The notes under the pieces: model-generated | What the model was told of the DNA's origin: nothing | The model's input: only the letters and a program-made list of their open reading frames with translations | The model's database searches: none | From: an uncultured Rubripirellula sp. | GTDB lineage: Bacteria; Planctomycetota; Planctomycetia; Pirellulales; Pirellulaceae | Direction: 5' to 3' | Length of the DNA stretch: 64,000 nucleotides | NCBI GenBank assembly: GCA_938075415.1 | Contig: CALJHC010000004.1 | Location: 186,001 to 250,000, forward strand | Made by a program: the position numbers and the translations under genes | In this document: in pieces, positions 8,711 to 17,721 of the stretch | Position numbering within the stretch: position 1 is the first letter of the stretch | Layout: the number at the start of each line of letters is the position of its first letter

Positions 8711-9718
8711 GTGAGTTTAATTATGTATTTCATTCTCGGAGTGGCAGTGTTCCTGATCGGACGCGTCATTCTGGGCTGCCTTTACACCGTCCGACCGGAC
8801 CAAAGGGCTGTGGTAACCAGCTTTGGAGCAGCCGAGAAGCTTCCCACCGTGGCCGACGAGGTCGAGGACGATGAGGAAGAGGGTCACGATCGATACGCTT
8901 ATCCACAACTGCGTGTGGTTGGACCAGGAGGTCCGTACTTCAAGATGCCGTGGCAGGAGGTCCACAAAGTCAGTGTCGCTACACAATCAGTTGACTTGTC
9001 TTGGGACCCATCCAAGTTTCAAGAAACAATTGAGGCGGTGACAAAAGACAACCTCACCACAGGAGTCAACGGGCAAATTCGTTATCGAGTCTGCGAAAGC
9101 AATCTCTATCCTTACCTATTTGGTGTCACGAGCCCGCTCGAGCATGTGATGGGCTATTTCATCTCCGTACTTCGTGAACGAATCGCCAACTTCACTGATC
9201 CGAAGGGACAAAGCCTTATCTCCGAGGAAGAACTTGATGGCGATGCCGAGAGCAAGGCATCAATCGAGCTTTCCGAAGGTGTTTCAATCAACGATCTTCG
9301 TAAAAATCTGCCGCTCCTGAATCAATTCATGGAAGAGCAGTGTCGAAACACAACAGCTCGTTATGGAATTGAATTAGACGCAGCATTAATAACCGAAATT
9401 GACCCTCCCTCCGAAGTGGACAGAGCGTTATCGGCGATTAACAGCACCAGAAATCAGGTAGCCGCTGACATCAGCACCGCTCGTGCCGATTCGGAACAGC
9501 AAATCACCATGAGTGCCCGAGCCGTTGAAATTGCCTCCAACAATGCTCAAGCGGAAGTGGCTCCACTTCGCGAATTGGCCAAAACTCTCGCTGCAATCAA
9601 GCAGGAAGGCGGATCCGATTGCCTTAAAGCCTACCTTCGCAACTTGCGTGTTCCACTCTTTCGCCGGGCTAACCGTGTTGTGCAGACAATGTCCTCAAAT
9701 GTAAAAACCGGAGGTTAA
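8711..9718 (+). CDS. SPFH/band 7 (prohibitin-like) membrane protein, first of a pair
   Basis: A 335-residue protein starting at GTG 8711 with a strong ribosome binding site (GAGGGAGA) just upstream. Residues 1-25 form one membrane anchor, followed by TVRPDQRAVVTSFG, the start of the SPFH fold in stomatin/prohibitin/HflK-like proteins. An acidic insertion (EVEDDEEEGHD, about residues 50-60) interrupts the early strands. The SPFH core runs to about residue 235. The helical part, ISTARADSEQQITMSARAVEIASNNAQAEV, was read in pieces and fits the coiled-coil stalk. Such proteins form ring-like membrane scaffolds, often with proteases or in lipid microdomains. It is followed after five bases by a second SPFH gene, so the two probably form one hetero-oligomer, as HflK and HflC do. 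Confidence 0.88.
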   Translation: MSLIMYFILGVAVFLIGRVILGCLYTVRPDQRAVVTSFGAAEKLPTVADEVEDDEEEGHDRYAYPQLRVVGPGGPYFKMPWQEVHKVSVATQSVDLSWDPSKFQETIEAVTKDNLTTGVNGQIRYRVCESNLYPYLFGVTSPLEHVMGYFISVLRERIANFTDPKGQSLISEEELDGDAESKASIELSEGVSINDLRKNLPLLNQFMEEQCRNTTARYGIELDAALITEIDPPSEVDRALSAINSTRNQVAADISTARADSEQQITMSARAVEIASNNAQAEVAPLRELAKTLAAIKQEGGSDCLKAYLRNLRVPLFRRANRVVQTMSSNVKTGG

Positions 9719-9723
9719 TCAAG

Positions 9724-10623
9724 ATGCCAGATTTAATCGCTTTTGTCATGGGAATTGCATTGATTCCCACTTTAACGAGTATCGCTCAAATCTTTGGTCT
9801 TTACGCCTGTGTTCGCGAATGCGAATCGCATGTCTATACCCTGTTTGGCAAAGTCATTGGCACCCTCGACACGGCAGGCCTGCAATTCCCAATCTCACAT
9901 TTTGGACTGCGGGCAATGCTGGTGCCGTTCTTCGGAAAACGCTACACCGTCAATACCGCGTTGAGACAGCACTACCTTCGAGGTCAAATGGTGAACTCTG
10001 AGGAAGGAACGCCGATGGGTGTTGGCATTTGGTACGAGATGCAGGTCAGGGACCCGGTTTCCTACTTGTTTACGAATGCTAATCCTGATGGATCGCTTCA
10101 AGCAAACGTCACCAGCTCAACCATTTCTACACTTAGCAACCTGGAAATGGAACTGATGCTGGAGGATCGCCACAGCTTGAGTCGAACCGTACGCAAGACA
10201 GTCTCACCACTTTCTGAACAATGGGGCTATCAGCTTGGATCCGTGTACATTCGAAAGGTGGAATTCACCGACAAGCAAATGGTTCACAACATCACCGATA
10301 AAGTGGTGAAACGACTTGTGCAGGTAACAAGCGCAATGAAGCAGGACGGCGAAAATCGCGTCGGCCTGATAAAAAGTGAAACTGCCTACAAAGTTTCACA
10401 GAAAATGGCCGATGCAGCGGCAGCACGTCCCGACATTGTCGGAAGTGAATTGAACCAAATCTCAAAGACAGATTCTGAAATTCTCGATTCGGTCCTGCAA
10501 GTGATGGAAGTGAATAACCTTTTGGATTCCAACGCCAGCGTTGACTTGCTTCCCAACGGTTGCCAATTCCTTGTGCAACTCGGCGATAATCCACAGGAAC
10601 CAGTATCTGCTCAATTGGTCTAG
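9724..10623 (+). CDS. SPFH/band 7 (prohibitin-like) membrane protein, second of a pair
   Basis: A 299-residue protein with an N-terminal membrane helix (about residues 5-28) followed by VRECESHVYTLFGKVIGTL, an SPFH start. The core includes VGIWYEMQVRDPVSYLF, the strand where band-7 proteins read .V..R..DP..Y, and WGYQLGSVYIRKVEF, the usual position of the I.I.DV/EF strand. The C-terminal half is helical and ends without a hydrophobic segment. GGAGG nine bases upstream overlaps the end of the first SPFH gene, so translation is likely coupled. It is clearly diverged from its neighbour, not a recent duplicate. A strong terminator follows 18 bases after the stop. Confidence 0.85.
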   Translation: MPDLIAFVMGIALIPTLTSIAQIFGLYACVRECESHVYTLFGKVIGTLDTAGLQFPISHFGLRAMLVPFFGKRYTVNTALRQHYLRGQMVNSEEGTPMGVGIWYEMQVRDPVSYLFTNANPDGSLQANVTSSTISTLSNLEMELMLEDRHSLSRTVRKTVSPLSEQWGYQLGSVYIRKVEFTDKQMVHNITDKVVKRLVQVTSAMKQDGENRVGLIKSETAYKVSQKMADAAAARPDIVGSELNQISKTDSEILDSVLQVMEVNNLLDSNASVDLLPNGCQFLVQLGDNPQEPVSAQLV

Positions 10624-10640
10624 GATACCATCGATTCTGA

Positions 10641-10676
10641 AGCTACCGATGCCAACAGCATCGGTAGCTTTTTTTT
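10641..10676 (+). terminator. Rho-independent terminator of the SPFH operon
   Basis: A perfect 12-bp stem, AGCTACCGATGC (10641-10652) and GCATCGGTAGCT (10658-10669), closes a five-base loop and runs straight into a T-tract ending at 10676. It starts 18 bases after the stop codon of the second SPFH gene. It is the clearest intrinsic terminator in the window. Confidence 0.93.
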
Positions 10677-11092
10677 GCAATCTTGACCACTTTCTCATAA
10701 GACAAGGCGGTTGAAACATCAGATTCTTCACAGTTCACGGCCAACCATCCGCTACCCTAAACAATGCAATGGGTTTATCCACCGGGACTTGAACCACGGG
10801 ACTTGAACCACGGGACTGAACAATTTCAAAAGCTGATCTTCGATCACAAAAAGAGAGTCACTTTCCTGAAACGCAAGATATTCACTCAGTCGATTAATTC
10901 TTGAACAAAAACTTTCAATCATCGCTGGGTCTGAAAATGAATCACTTGCACAGGAACCAGTAGGCAATCTCTTTGTCTGTGACAAATGGTTCAGACTTCG
11001 CCAAAGCCCACGATACTGGAAACAGGTACGTGCTAAATTCCCGGCATTTATTTGCTGCTTAGTGATGTGGATAACTCGCTTTTTCAAACGGG
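10677..11092. other. Convergent spacer with tandem repeat
   Basis: It lies between the SPFH terminator and the 3' end of the DUF1501 gene of cassette A. Apart from the 14-bp repeat there is nothing I can name. Confidence 0.5.
10783..10821. repeat. Tandem repeat, 14-bp unit, 2.7 copies
   Basis: Units CGGGACTTGAACCA occupy 10783-10796 and 10797-10810, followed by the partial CGGGACTGAAC. On the minus strand each unit reads GTGGTTCAAGTCCC (rotated), which resembles a tRNA T-arm, but no tRNA surrounds it. The 14-bp repeat at 44399 shares the core TCAAGTC in the same phase. Confidence 0.85.
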
Positions 11093-12520
11093 TCATGCCA
11101 CGATCGAATTGAGGACCTCACCGTGCACATCAGTTAGACGAAAATCCCGTCCGGCGTAACGATGAGTGAGCTGCTCATGATCAAACCCCAAAAGATGAAG
11201 GATTGTCGCGTGAAGATCATGCACACTCGCGGGGTTCTCGATCGCTTGGAATCCAAAATCATCGGTGGCACCATAAACGGTACCACCTTTGATTCCTCCG
11301 CCAGCCATCCACACGGAGAAACCGTAATGATTGTGGTCACGCCCCAATTTTGAATCACCACCGTTATTCAATTCAACCGTTGGTGTCCTGCCAAACTCAC
11401 CGCCCCAGATCACCAAAGTTTCATCAAGCATCCCACTTCGTTTCAAATCGCCAAGCAGCGCGGCGATTGGCTGATCTAACTCTTTTGCCAATTTCTGGTG
11501 GTTATCTTTAATATTATCGTGATGGTCCCAAGGCTGGCCGGCGCCGTGCCATAATTGAATGTAACGCACTCCGCGCTCGGCCAACCGTCGTGCGATCAGG
11601 GTTTGGCGACCATGCACATGATCGCCGTACAGCTCTCGGGTCTCCTTTGTCTCATTGGACAAATCAAAAGCTTCAGATGCCTCTTGCTGCATTCGAAAAG
11701 CCAGCTCAAAGGATTGAATCCTTGATTCGAGTCGCTCATCCTCACGACGTTTTTGGTGATCGCGGTTCAACTGTTTCAGCAGGTCCAGCTGCGTGCGCTG
11801 CAATGCCTGGCTCACGTGTGGATGGTTGATATTTTCAATCAGCTTCTCGACACGTTGAAACTTGGAATCAATAAAGGTTCCTTGATAGGCACCCGGCAAG
11901 AAGGCTGACTGCCAATTCTCTGCATCCTTGATCGGATAACCGCCCGGACACATCGCAATGAAACCGGGCAAGTTCTGATTTTCCGTTCCTAGACCGTAAA
12001 GCACCCATGAACCAACGCTCGGCCTGGGGCGAATTGAATCACCACAATTCATCAACATCAAAGACGGCTCATGGTTGGGAACCTGAGCGTACATCGAACG
12101 CACCACGGCAATATCATCTGCATAGGCTCCGGTCTTCGCAAACAATTCGCTTACAGGTAGACCAGATTCCCCATATCGGTCGAAACGGAATGGCGACGGA
12201 AATGCAAATCCAGTCTTACGCTCAGTCGGCAGTGGATGGGGAATTGGTCGACTGGCGTACTTGGCCAGCAAAGGTTTTGGATCAAACGTATCCACATGCG
12301 ATGGGCCGCCATTTAAAAAGAAATGGATAACCCGTTTTGCCCTCCCCTTGAAGTGCGGTCGCTTCTCGGAGAGAGGCCCACCCTGTGCAAGCTTCTCGGC
12401 AACGACTCCTTCGCTTAACAAGTCAGCGCACCCCAATGCCCCCAAACCCATTCCTGTTTGTCGCAAGAGTTGTCGCCGAGAGAAACCCATCGGTTTCCCA
12501 TGCCCACAAGATCGCTTCAT
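11093..12520 (-). CDS. DUF1501 protein, cassette A
   Basis: A 475-residue protein. The start is set at the ATG at 12520, because GAGG lies eight bases upstream and this leaves a ten-base gap to the preceding PSD1 gene; the longer frame from 12547 would overlap that gene. The N-terminus has a Tat-like motif, SRRQLLRQTGMGLGALG. The core carries FLNGGPSHVDTFDPKP and VIWGGEFGRTP, hallmarks of DUF1501, a family with an alkaline phosphatase/sulfatase-like fold but no assigned reaction. The end reads LTHRYAGRDFRLTDVHGEV, shared with the DUF1501 protein of cassette C. Its partner is the PSD1 protein just upstream. Likely exported; function unknown. Confidence 0.93.
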   Translation of the reverse strand: MKRSCGHGKPMGFSRRQLLRQTGMGLGALGCADLLSEGVVAEKLAQGGPLSEKRPHFKGRAKRVIHFFLNGGPSHVDTFDPKPLLAKYASRPIPHPLPTERKTGFAFPSPFRFDRYGESGLPVSELFAKTGAYADDIAVVRSMYAQVPNHEPSLMLMNCGDSIRPRPSVGSWVLYGLGTENQNLPGFIAMCPGGYPIKDAENWQSAFLPGAYQGTFIDSKFQRVEKLIENINHPHVSQALQRTQLDLLKQLNRDHQKRREDERLESRIQSFELAFRMQQEASEAFDLSNETKETRELYGDHVHGRQTLIARRLAERGVRYIQLWHGAGQPWDHHDNIKDNHQKLAKELDQPIAALLGDLKRSGMLDETLVIWGGEFGRTPTVELNNGGDSKLGRDHNHYGFSVWMAGGGIKGGTVYGATDDFGFQAIENPASVHDLHATILHLLGFDHEQLTHRYAGRDFRLTDVHGEVLNSIVA

Positions 12521-12530
12521 CTCACACACC

Positions 12531-15500
12531 TCAATCCAAGAAAACAAACTCGTTACTCGAGATCAAAACCTGCGCCAACGCATGCCACGGGTCCATTTCA
12601 TTCACCCTGCCGCGAAAATCAGAGACCGCATCCCAACGAAGAGAAATCTCATCCTGGTCTTCTTGAGAGCGAGTAATCGTCGGCGACCATAAGTATTGGT
12701 CGCTGTTCAGATTGCCGTAAATATCGACCAGAAAATCGATGGTCTCACCCTTCTCGACCTGTATCGACTCCACAGCCATCCGAACCGATTCATGATGAAC
12801 CTCAGCTTCAACCATTTTGCCGGCACGACTTGAAACAATACATGCATGGATACCGTCTCCCACCTCCGGCTCGTGAATTAATTCTGATTCGATTCTGATC
12901 CTCATCTCTGCAGGTGCGGTCCACCTGCGGATCGATGCTTGTGAGACTACGTTACCCGGGTGGCCGCCAGAAGCATTCAATTGGACCCATCCCAATTCCG
13001 AATCCGGATACGATGCCCCTCCCTGCCATGCTTGGCCATCAAAATAAGGCAATGCTTGAAAACCCATCACCCGCTGCGATTCCGCATTGTAGGCTCCGTA
13101 ACCATAAGACCATTGGACGGAACCATCCACCGGCTCAACGTCCAGATACCTATCTCCATGACTGAGAAAGTTTAGCGCCAAATCCAGTTCGCGCTGGTCA
13201 GGCAGACGTTGAAAAACCAAACGATAAAGCTCCTGGATTTTCTCCACATTGCTGGCGGCTTGATGATCAAGGCGTTTCAGTAAAGCGCTAACTCTGCTCA
13301 ACACAAAGGGATGATTAAGAAAAAACAGAGCTTGCTGTGGAACCGTTGTCTCGGAACGCTTGGGGATATGTAGATCTGGACTCGCCACATCAAAACTGCG
13401 CATCGTCGTCGAAAAGAATTGCCGATCAACCTTGCTGTAGACGGTTCGCCGTTTGCTGTCGAGCATCTCCCCGGGACGGCCCCCTACCGAATGATCCAAC
13501 TCACCCGAGACAGACAGCATCGCATCTCGCAATGCCTCAAAACTCAATCTCCGTGGTGGGTAACGCCAAACCAGGCGATTCTCAGGGTCAACCGATTGTC
13601 CATCCCCTGACGTCTGACCTTCTGGCAATTGCGATGATTGCTGATAGGTCGAAGAGAGAACAATGAGTCGATGCAGATTCTTCTGCTTCCAGCCACCCTC
13701 TACAAATTCCATTGCTAACCAGTTGAGCAATTCCAAATGGGTCGGAGATCCTGCGCGAAGACCAAAATCACTAAGTGTTGGAACGAGTCCTTCTGCAAAA
13801 TGATGCTTCCAGATTCGATTCACCGCCACCCGAGCGGTCAACGGATTCATCGGAGAAGTGATCGCCTCCGCTAGCTCCTTTCGACCAGAACCATTCTGAT
13901 ATCGATTCACAACTGCTGGATTATTTTGATCGAACTGCTGAAACGCTGAAAGAAAACTTCGTGGTACACGTTCACCCAAGAGTTTTGGATCGCCGCGATG
14001 CATCACGTGCGAATCAACGATCGCAGATTGCTTGTCAAATAAAGCCAAAACATAGGGCGGCGCATTCGGCGCGTTCATTATCCAACGGTCAACCTCAGCC
14101 TGCAACTTCCAAAGCTCTTCCGTTTGACTCGTTGGAAAAAATCTCTCCAAAGTCACGATCGATTCGTCGGGAACAACACAAGGTCCCTCATCACCAAAGA
14201 GGACACCCCACAAGGAGTCCTTTTTGAGGTCCTCGTTGGGTGAATCCTTCCATGCTTCCAATGAATCAGCAAACAATTTGGCATAACGCTCCACAACCTC
14301 CAACATTGTGGAGGGACTTTCGTGGAAGCAAGCTGCCACCCTTGGATCGACACTGACACCGGAATCTCGATCAATTTCCTCGCAAACGCCAACTGCCAGT
14401 TCAGAAAACTGCTCAATCTTTAACTCCCGAAATCGGCGCCAAGGCTCAAAAACTAAATCCTTCTCTCCACCCTGCAAATCAAGAAAGTCGCGCCATCGCC
14501 TAACGAACTCCGGAATGATATCGGACTCGACATAAATCTGGTCAAACCCGGCTTCGGGATAATCGTCGAGATGCAATTGTGCTTCAAGGTATTCGCCAAC
14601 CCTTTCTCGCACTCGATGCGAAGCCGACATGCGATGCCGCTTCAACGTTTCGTTTAATTTACCGAGTCGTTCTGCTAAACCTTCCGCGAATTGTTGGTCG
14701 ACGTCTTCTTGCCCAACGACTGGAACCAATCGCTCGCTGCTGTTACGAAAAATCCCGTACAGTGAGTAATAATCCTCAATGGTGACTGGATCAAATTTGT
14801 GATCATGACAACGGGCACACGCAACACTTAGGCCCATGGTTGCACGAGTCACGACATCGATGCGATCATCGATAATGTCATGCTGAACTCCTAAAAAACG
14901 GCGGCCAAGGGTTAAAAAACCCATCGCAGACAGCTCTTGTGGATTTTCAGCGAAATGATCGCCGGCGATTTGCAAGCGAAGAAACCGGTCATAGGGCATA
15001 TCTTGGTTGAATGCCTCGATCACCCAATCGCGATAAACCCAGGCGTGCACCCAAAAACGTTCTTCCCGCGCATAGACATATCCCTTGGAATCTGAATACC
15101 TTGCAAGATCCATCCAGTGTCTCGCCCATTTCTCACCGTAACTCGGAGATTCCAGCAGACGATCCACAACGGTTTCCCAGGCACCATCAGATGAATCCTG
15201 AAGAAACGCCTCAACCTCCTGCATGGTTGGTGGAAGACCAGTTAGGTCAAACGTCACTCGACGAATAAGAGTGCGACGATCGGCTCGGGGTGATGGCTCC
15301 AAACCAACTTGCTTTAGCTTCCTCAAGATGAATTGATCGATGCCGTTACTGCACCAAGGATTATCTTTGAGACCGATCGTTTCCACCTTGGATCTGCCTT
15401 CGGCTCCAAAGGGCTCAAACGCCCAGTGGATCTCAGATCCAGATGATGACTGACCCGATCTTTTTTCACCATCACCTGCCATCAAATCGGATGAAGCAGG

Positions 15501-16079
15501 CCAGGGCGCCCCCAATCGAACCCACTCACGCAATTGATCCACATGAGACGCTTTCAATGATTTCCCCGGAGGCATTTTGAGATCACCAACGCGAGACACG
15601 GCAATGATCATCCGACTCTGCTCAGGTTGTTCAAGGTTGATCGCCGGGCCATGATCACCACCTCGCAGCAGATCAGAAAGTGATTCCACCGACAATCCAC
15701 CCGATAGCTCGTCTCCTGAATGACACTCAGCGCACGCTTCAATGAGCAGTGGTCGAATGTGTCGCTCGAAGAAATCCAATCCATCCCGATTCTTGGTCGA
15801 CGGATCGACAGCACCCACAACCTTGTCAACAGAATCTTCAACGGAATCTGCCAACGAACCAGTGGGACGATCCGACAGCTCTTCAGATTCTTCCCCGACC
15901 TGACGCTTCGACGGAGTGATAACTTCCTGATGAAACTTGTTCGCAGAACCTGAAGGCTTGGCTTCGGTTACCGCTTGTTGGCCACCAACTGATTTCGGAT
16001 ACAGGCAAACCAAAAACCCGAGAAAGAGCCAACCCATCTTTCGATTTACAATCAGCTTGCAGAAAGATGTCGCATTCAT
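12531..16079 (-). CDS. PSCyt1-DUF1549-DUF1553 (PSD1) protein, cassette A, with an inserted beta domain
   Basis: A 1182-residue secreted protein. A PSCyt1 domain holds the heme-type motif CAECH (Cys116-His120) in LLIEACAECHSGDELSGG and the distal MPPG. DUF1549 starts near residue 245 (IDQFILRKLKQVGLEP, FDLTGLPPT, RHWMDLARYSDS) and carries a second motif, CARCHDHKFDP, near residue 420. DUF1553 follows (NPLTARVAVNRIWKHHF, RLSFEALRDAM). Family members usually end soon after the helical repeat, but here about 150 residues (roughly 1000-1150, LGWVQLNASGGHPGNV onward) of beta-rich sequence are inserted before the standard C-terminal end SSNEFVFLD. The insert looks like a carbohydrate-binding sandwich. 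It is followed by its DUF1501 partner. Proposed electron transfer is inferred from the heme motifs only. Confidence 0.92.
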   Translation of the reverse strand: MNATSFCKLIVNRKMGWLFLGFLVCLYPKSVGGQQAVTEAKPSGSANKFHQEVITPSKRQVGEESEELSDRPTGSLADSVEDSVDKVVGAVDPSTKNRDGLDFFERHIRPLLIEACAECHSGDELSGGLSVESLSDLLRGGDHGPAINLEQPEQSRMIIAVSRVGDLKMPPGKSLKASHVDQLREWVRLGAPWPASSDLMAGDGEKRSGQSSSGSEIHWAFEPFGAEGRSKVETIGLKDNPWCSNGIDQFILRKLKQVGLEPSPRADRRTLIRRVTFDLTGLPPTMQEVEAFLQDSSDGAWETVVDRLLESPSYGEKWARHWMDLARYSDSKGYVYAREERFWVHAWVYRDWVIEAFNQDMPYDRFLRLQIAGDHFAENPQELSAMGFLTLGRRFLGVQHDIIDDRIDVVTRATMGLSVACARCHDHKFDPVTIEDYYSLYGIFRNSSERLVPVVGQEDVDQQFAEGLAERLGKLNETLKRHRMSASHRVRERVGEYLEAQLHLDDYPEAGFDQIYVESDIIPEFVRRWRDFLDLQGGEKDLVFEPWRRFRELKIEQFSELAVGVCEEIDRDSGVSVDPRVAACFHESPSTMLEVVERYAKLFADSLEAWKDSPNEDLKKDSLWGVLFGDEGPCVVPDESIVTLERFFPTSQTEELWKLQAEVDRWIMNAPNAPPYVLALFDKQSAIVDSHVMHRGDPKLLGERVPRSFLSAFQQFDQNNPAVVNRYQNGSGRKELAEAITSPMNPLTARVAVNRIWKHHFAEGLVPTLSDFGLRAGSPTHLELLNWLAMEFVEGGWKQKNLHRLIVLSSTYQQSSQLPEGQTSGDGQSVDPENRLVWRYPPRRLSFEALRDAMLSVSGELDHSVGGRPGEMLDSKRRTVYSKVDRQFFSTTMRSFDVASPDLHIPKRSETTVPQQALFFLNHPFVLSRVSALLKRLDHQAASNVEKIQELYRLVFQRLPDQRELDLALNFLSHGDRYLDVEPVDGSVQWSYGYGAYNAESQRVMGFQALPYFDGQAWQGGASYPDSELGWVQLNASGGHPGNVVSQASIRRWTAPAEMRIRIESELIHEPEVGDGIHACIVSSRAGKMVEAEVHHESVRMAVESIQVEKGETIDFLVDIYGNLNSDQYLWSPTITRSQEDQDEISLRWDAVSDFRGRVNEMDPWHALAQVLISSNEFVFLD

Positions 16080-16425
16080 TCAAGTTGCTCGGCTCAGATA
16101 GAAAGGTTCGTCATCAGCTCTTTATCTTACCATCTAACGGCCTCATCAACCGAAATTAGCAATCTAACTGCGGCTGGCAATCGTTCTTGAATTGCTCTTA
16201 GTCATCAGATCGATTCCCATCAGCGGCCTCAAACAAGGCTGCCAGCAAGATGCTCGAGACTGAATCACGAAAGACTGAAAAGCTCTTAATCGCCGAGAGC
16301 CAAATCCCTTGATCACGGCGAACAAATCACCCGCGGTGAGTCCGCTAAAACAGAACCACATGAATCCGAAAGATCACACTCGGGCATCAGGAAATCCCAA
16401 CATAGCAAACCAGCCTGATCTGACC
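16080..16425. other. Spacer, no gene seen
   Basis: It separates the kinase from the PSD1 gene, both on the minus strand. The length suggests cassette A has its own promoter here. No hairpin with a T-run was seen. Confidence 0.45.
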
Positions 16426-17382
16426 TCAGAATGGACGGTGCCGAGAATCAACGTAAAGCCAGTAAAGCAATTCCTGAATGATCTCCATTGCAGATTGAAT
16501 TCGATGGTTTGGATCTTTCTCGAGACAACGCAAGCAGAGCGTTTCGAGCGTTGGTGGAATGGTTCGATCTTTTACAATCGCAGACGGACTCGGCGGGCGA
16601 GAATGTTGTGTGTGATGAAGAATCTCATCAAGTGAATCCCCCCAAGCTAATGTCTCAAGGGTAAGGATCTCAAACAGAATCGCACCGAGACTATACAAGT
16701 CAGTACGCTGATCAACATCCACATTCGCAATCTGCTCTGGAGACATGTAAAGCGGCGATGCCTGGGCAGGGCGTTTTGATGAAAGACACATTTCATCGTC
16801 ATTTAAATTTTCTTCGCTCTCGTCCAGTACTTTGGCAATTCCCCAATCAAGTAAAAAAATCTCGCCGAAGTCTCCGATGACAATGTTCTCGGGTTTGACA
16901 TCACAATGAGCGACACGATGAACGTGGGCATAATTCAAGACCTCAGCCACCTCAATCACCACGTCAATTAACTTCTGCAGGTCCCAATTCGCCTCCCCAG
17001 ATCTGACAACGTCTAATGTCTCACGCAACGTCGTCCCCGAAACCAATTTCATCGTGAAATAATACTGACCCCGGCTGTCATAGCCCACCTCATACACCGG
17101 CGGACTGTTCGGATGCTGCAACGAACCCGTAATTCTGGCTTCACGTAAAAACAACTCGTTCTCGAGCGGATCATCGGCAAACTCAGAACGAAGTGTCTTG
17201 TAGCACACAACGCGTCCAAGATTAAGATCCTTACAGCTTTGGATCACGCACTTACCTCCTAAAGCAATCTGCTTGAAGTAAATGTAGCGAGTATTATTTT
17301 TGATCCTTGCATCTTTGGATAACGGCGAATTCAAATCCGTGGGACGCAATAATTGTTCGCTTCGCGACGTACTTCGGTACAT
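16426..17382 (-). CDS. Serine/threonine protein kinase, soluble, variant catalytic loop
   Basis: A 318-residue protein that is nearly all kinase domain, with no transmembrane helix or sensor. The ATP lysine is in VVCYKTL (Lys62) and pairs with Glu81. The catalytic loop reads HCDVKPEN (His159-Cys160-Asp161, Asn166), with Cys where most kinases have Arg. The magnesium motif reads LLDWGIAKV (DWG instead of DFG, common in planctomycete kinases). SPLYMSPEQI is the activation-loop end, and DQRTDLYSLGAILFE is the F-helix. The glycine-rich loop is degenerate (LGGKCVIQS). Without the HRD Arg the kinase need not be switched by activation-loop phosphorylation. All catalytic residues are present, so it is probably active. 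Substrate unknown. Confidence 0.9.
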   Translation of the reverse strand: MYRSTSRSEQLLRPTDLNSPLSKDARIKNNTRYIYFKQIALGGKCVIQSCKDLNLGRVVCYKTLRSEFADDPLENELFLREARITGSLQHPNSPPVYEVGYDSRGQYYFTMKLVSGTTLRETLDVVRSGEANWDLQKLIDVVIEVAEVLNYAHVHRVAHCDVKPENIVIGDFGEIFLLDWGIAKVLDESEENLNDDEMCLSSKRPAQASPLYMSPEQIANVDVDQRTDLYSLGAILFEILTLETLAWGDSLDEILHHTQHSRPPSPSAIVKDRTIPPTLETLCLRCLEKDPNHRIQSAMEIIQELLYWLYVDSRHRPF

Positions 17383-17721
17383 GCAATCTCAACTCACCTG
17401 GGGTGTCATATTATTGATAACGGGTCGATACGGTCGCTGTCCGGCAATTTGTGATCCAGTAGAACAGCCGAGAATGTCCTGCCCACCATAATCACCAAGA
17501 TGCGGTAAATCCTAACGCTGATTCGCGCTAATGACACCTCCCAATGCCCTTTGTAGTACGATACGTCCTCCAAATCCCTGCAAGATCAACGCACCTTTCA
17601 GTTGACAGCGTTGATTGACGTCTCAATTCTTAGTGGCACCGAATACCGTGACACCGAATTAAGGGAAGTAGGACGCAAGAAATATACATTACCAAGAGTT
17701 CAATTAAGAACAGGAAAACCA
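17383..17721. other. Divergent spacer, no gene seen
   Basis: It lies between the kinase start and the SGNH hydrolase start and should contain both promoters. A TTG-initiated extension of the hydrolase frame to 17602 is open but has neither a ribosome binding site nor a signal peptide, so it was not used. Confidence 0.45.

Noticed and set aside
10783..10821. tRNA T-arm-like sequence on the minus strand
   Set aside because: GGTTCAAGTCC is repeated in tandem, but no acceptor stem, D-arm or anticodon arm surrounds it.
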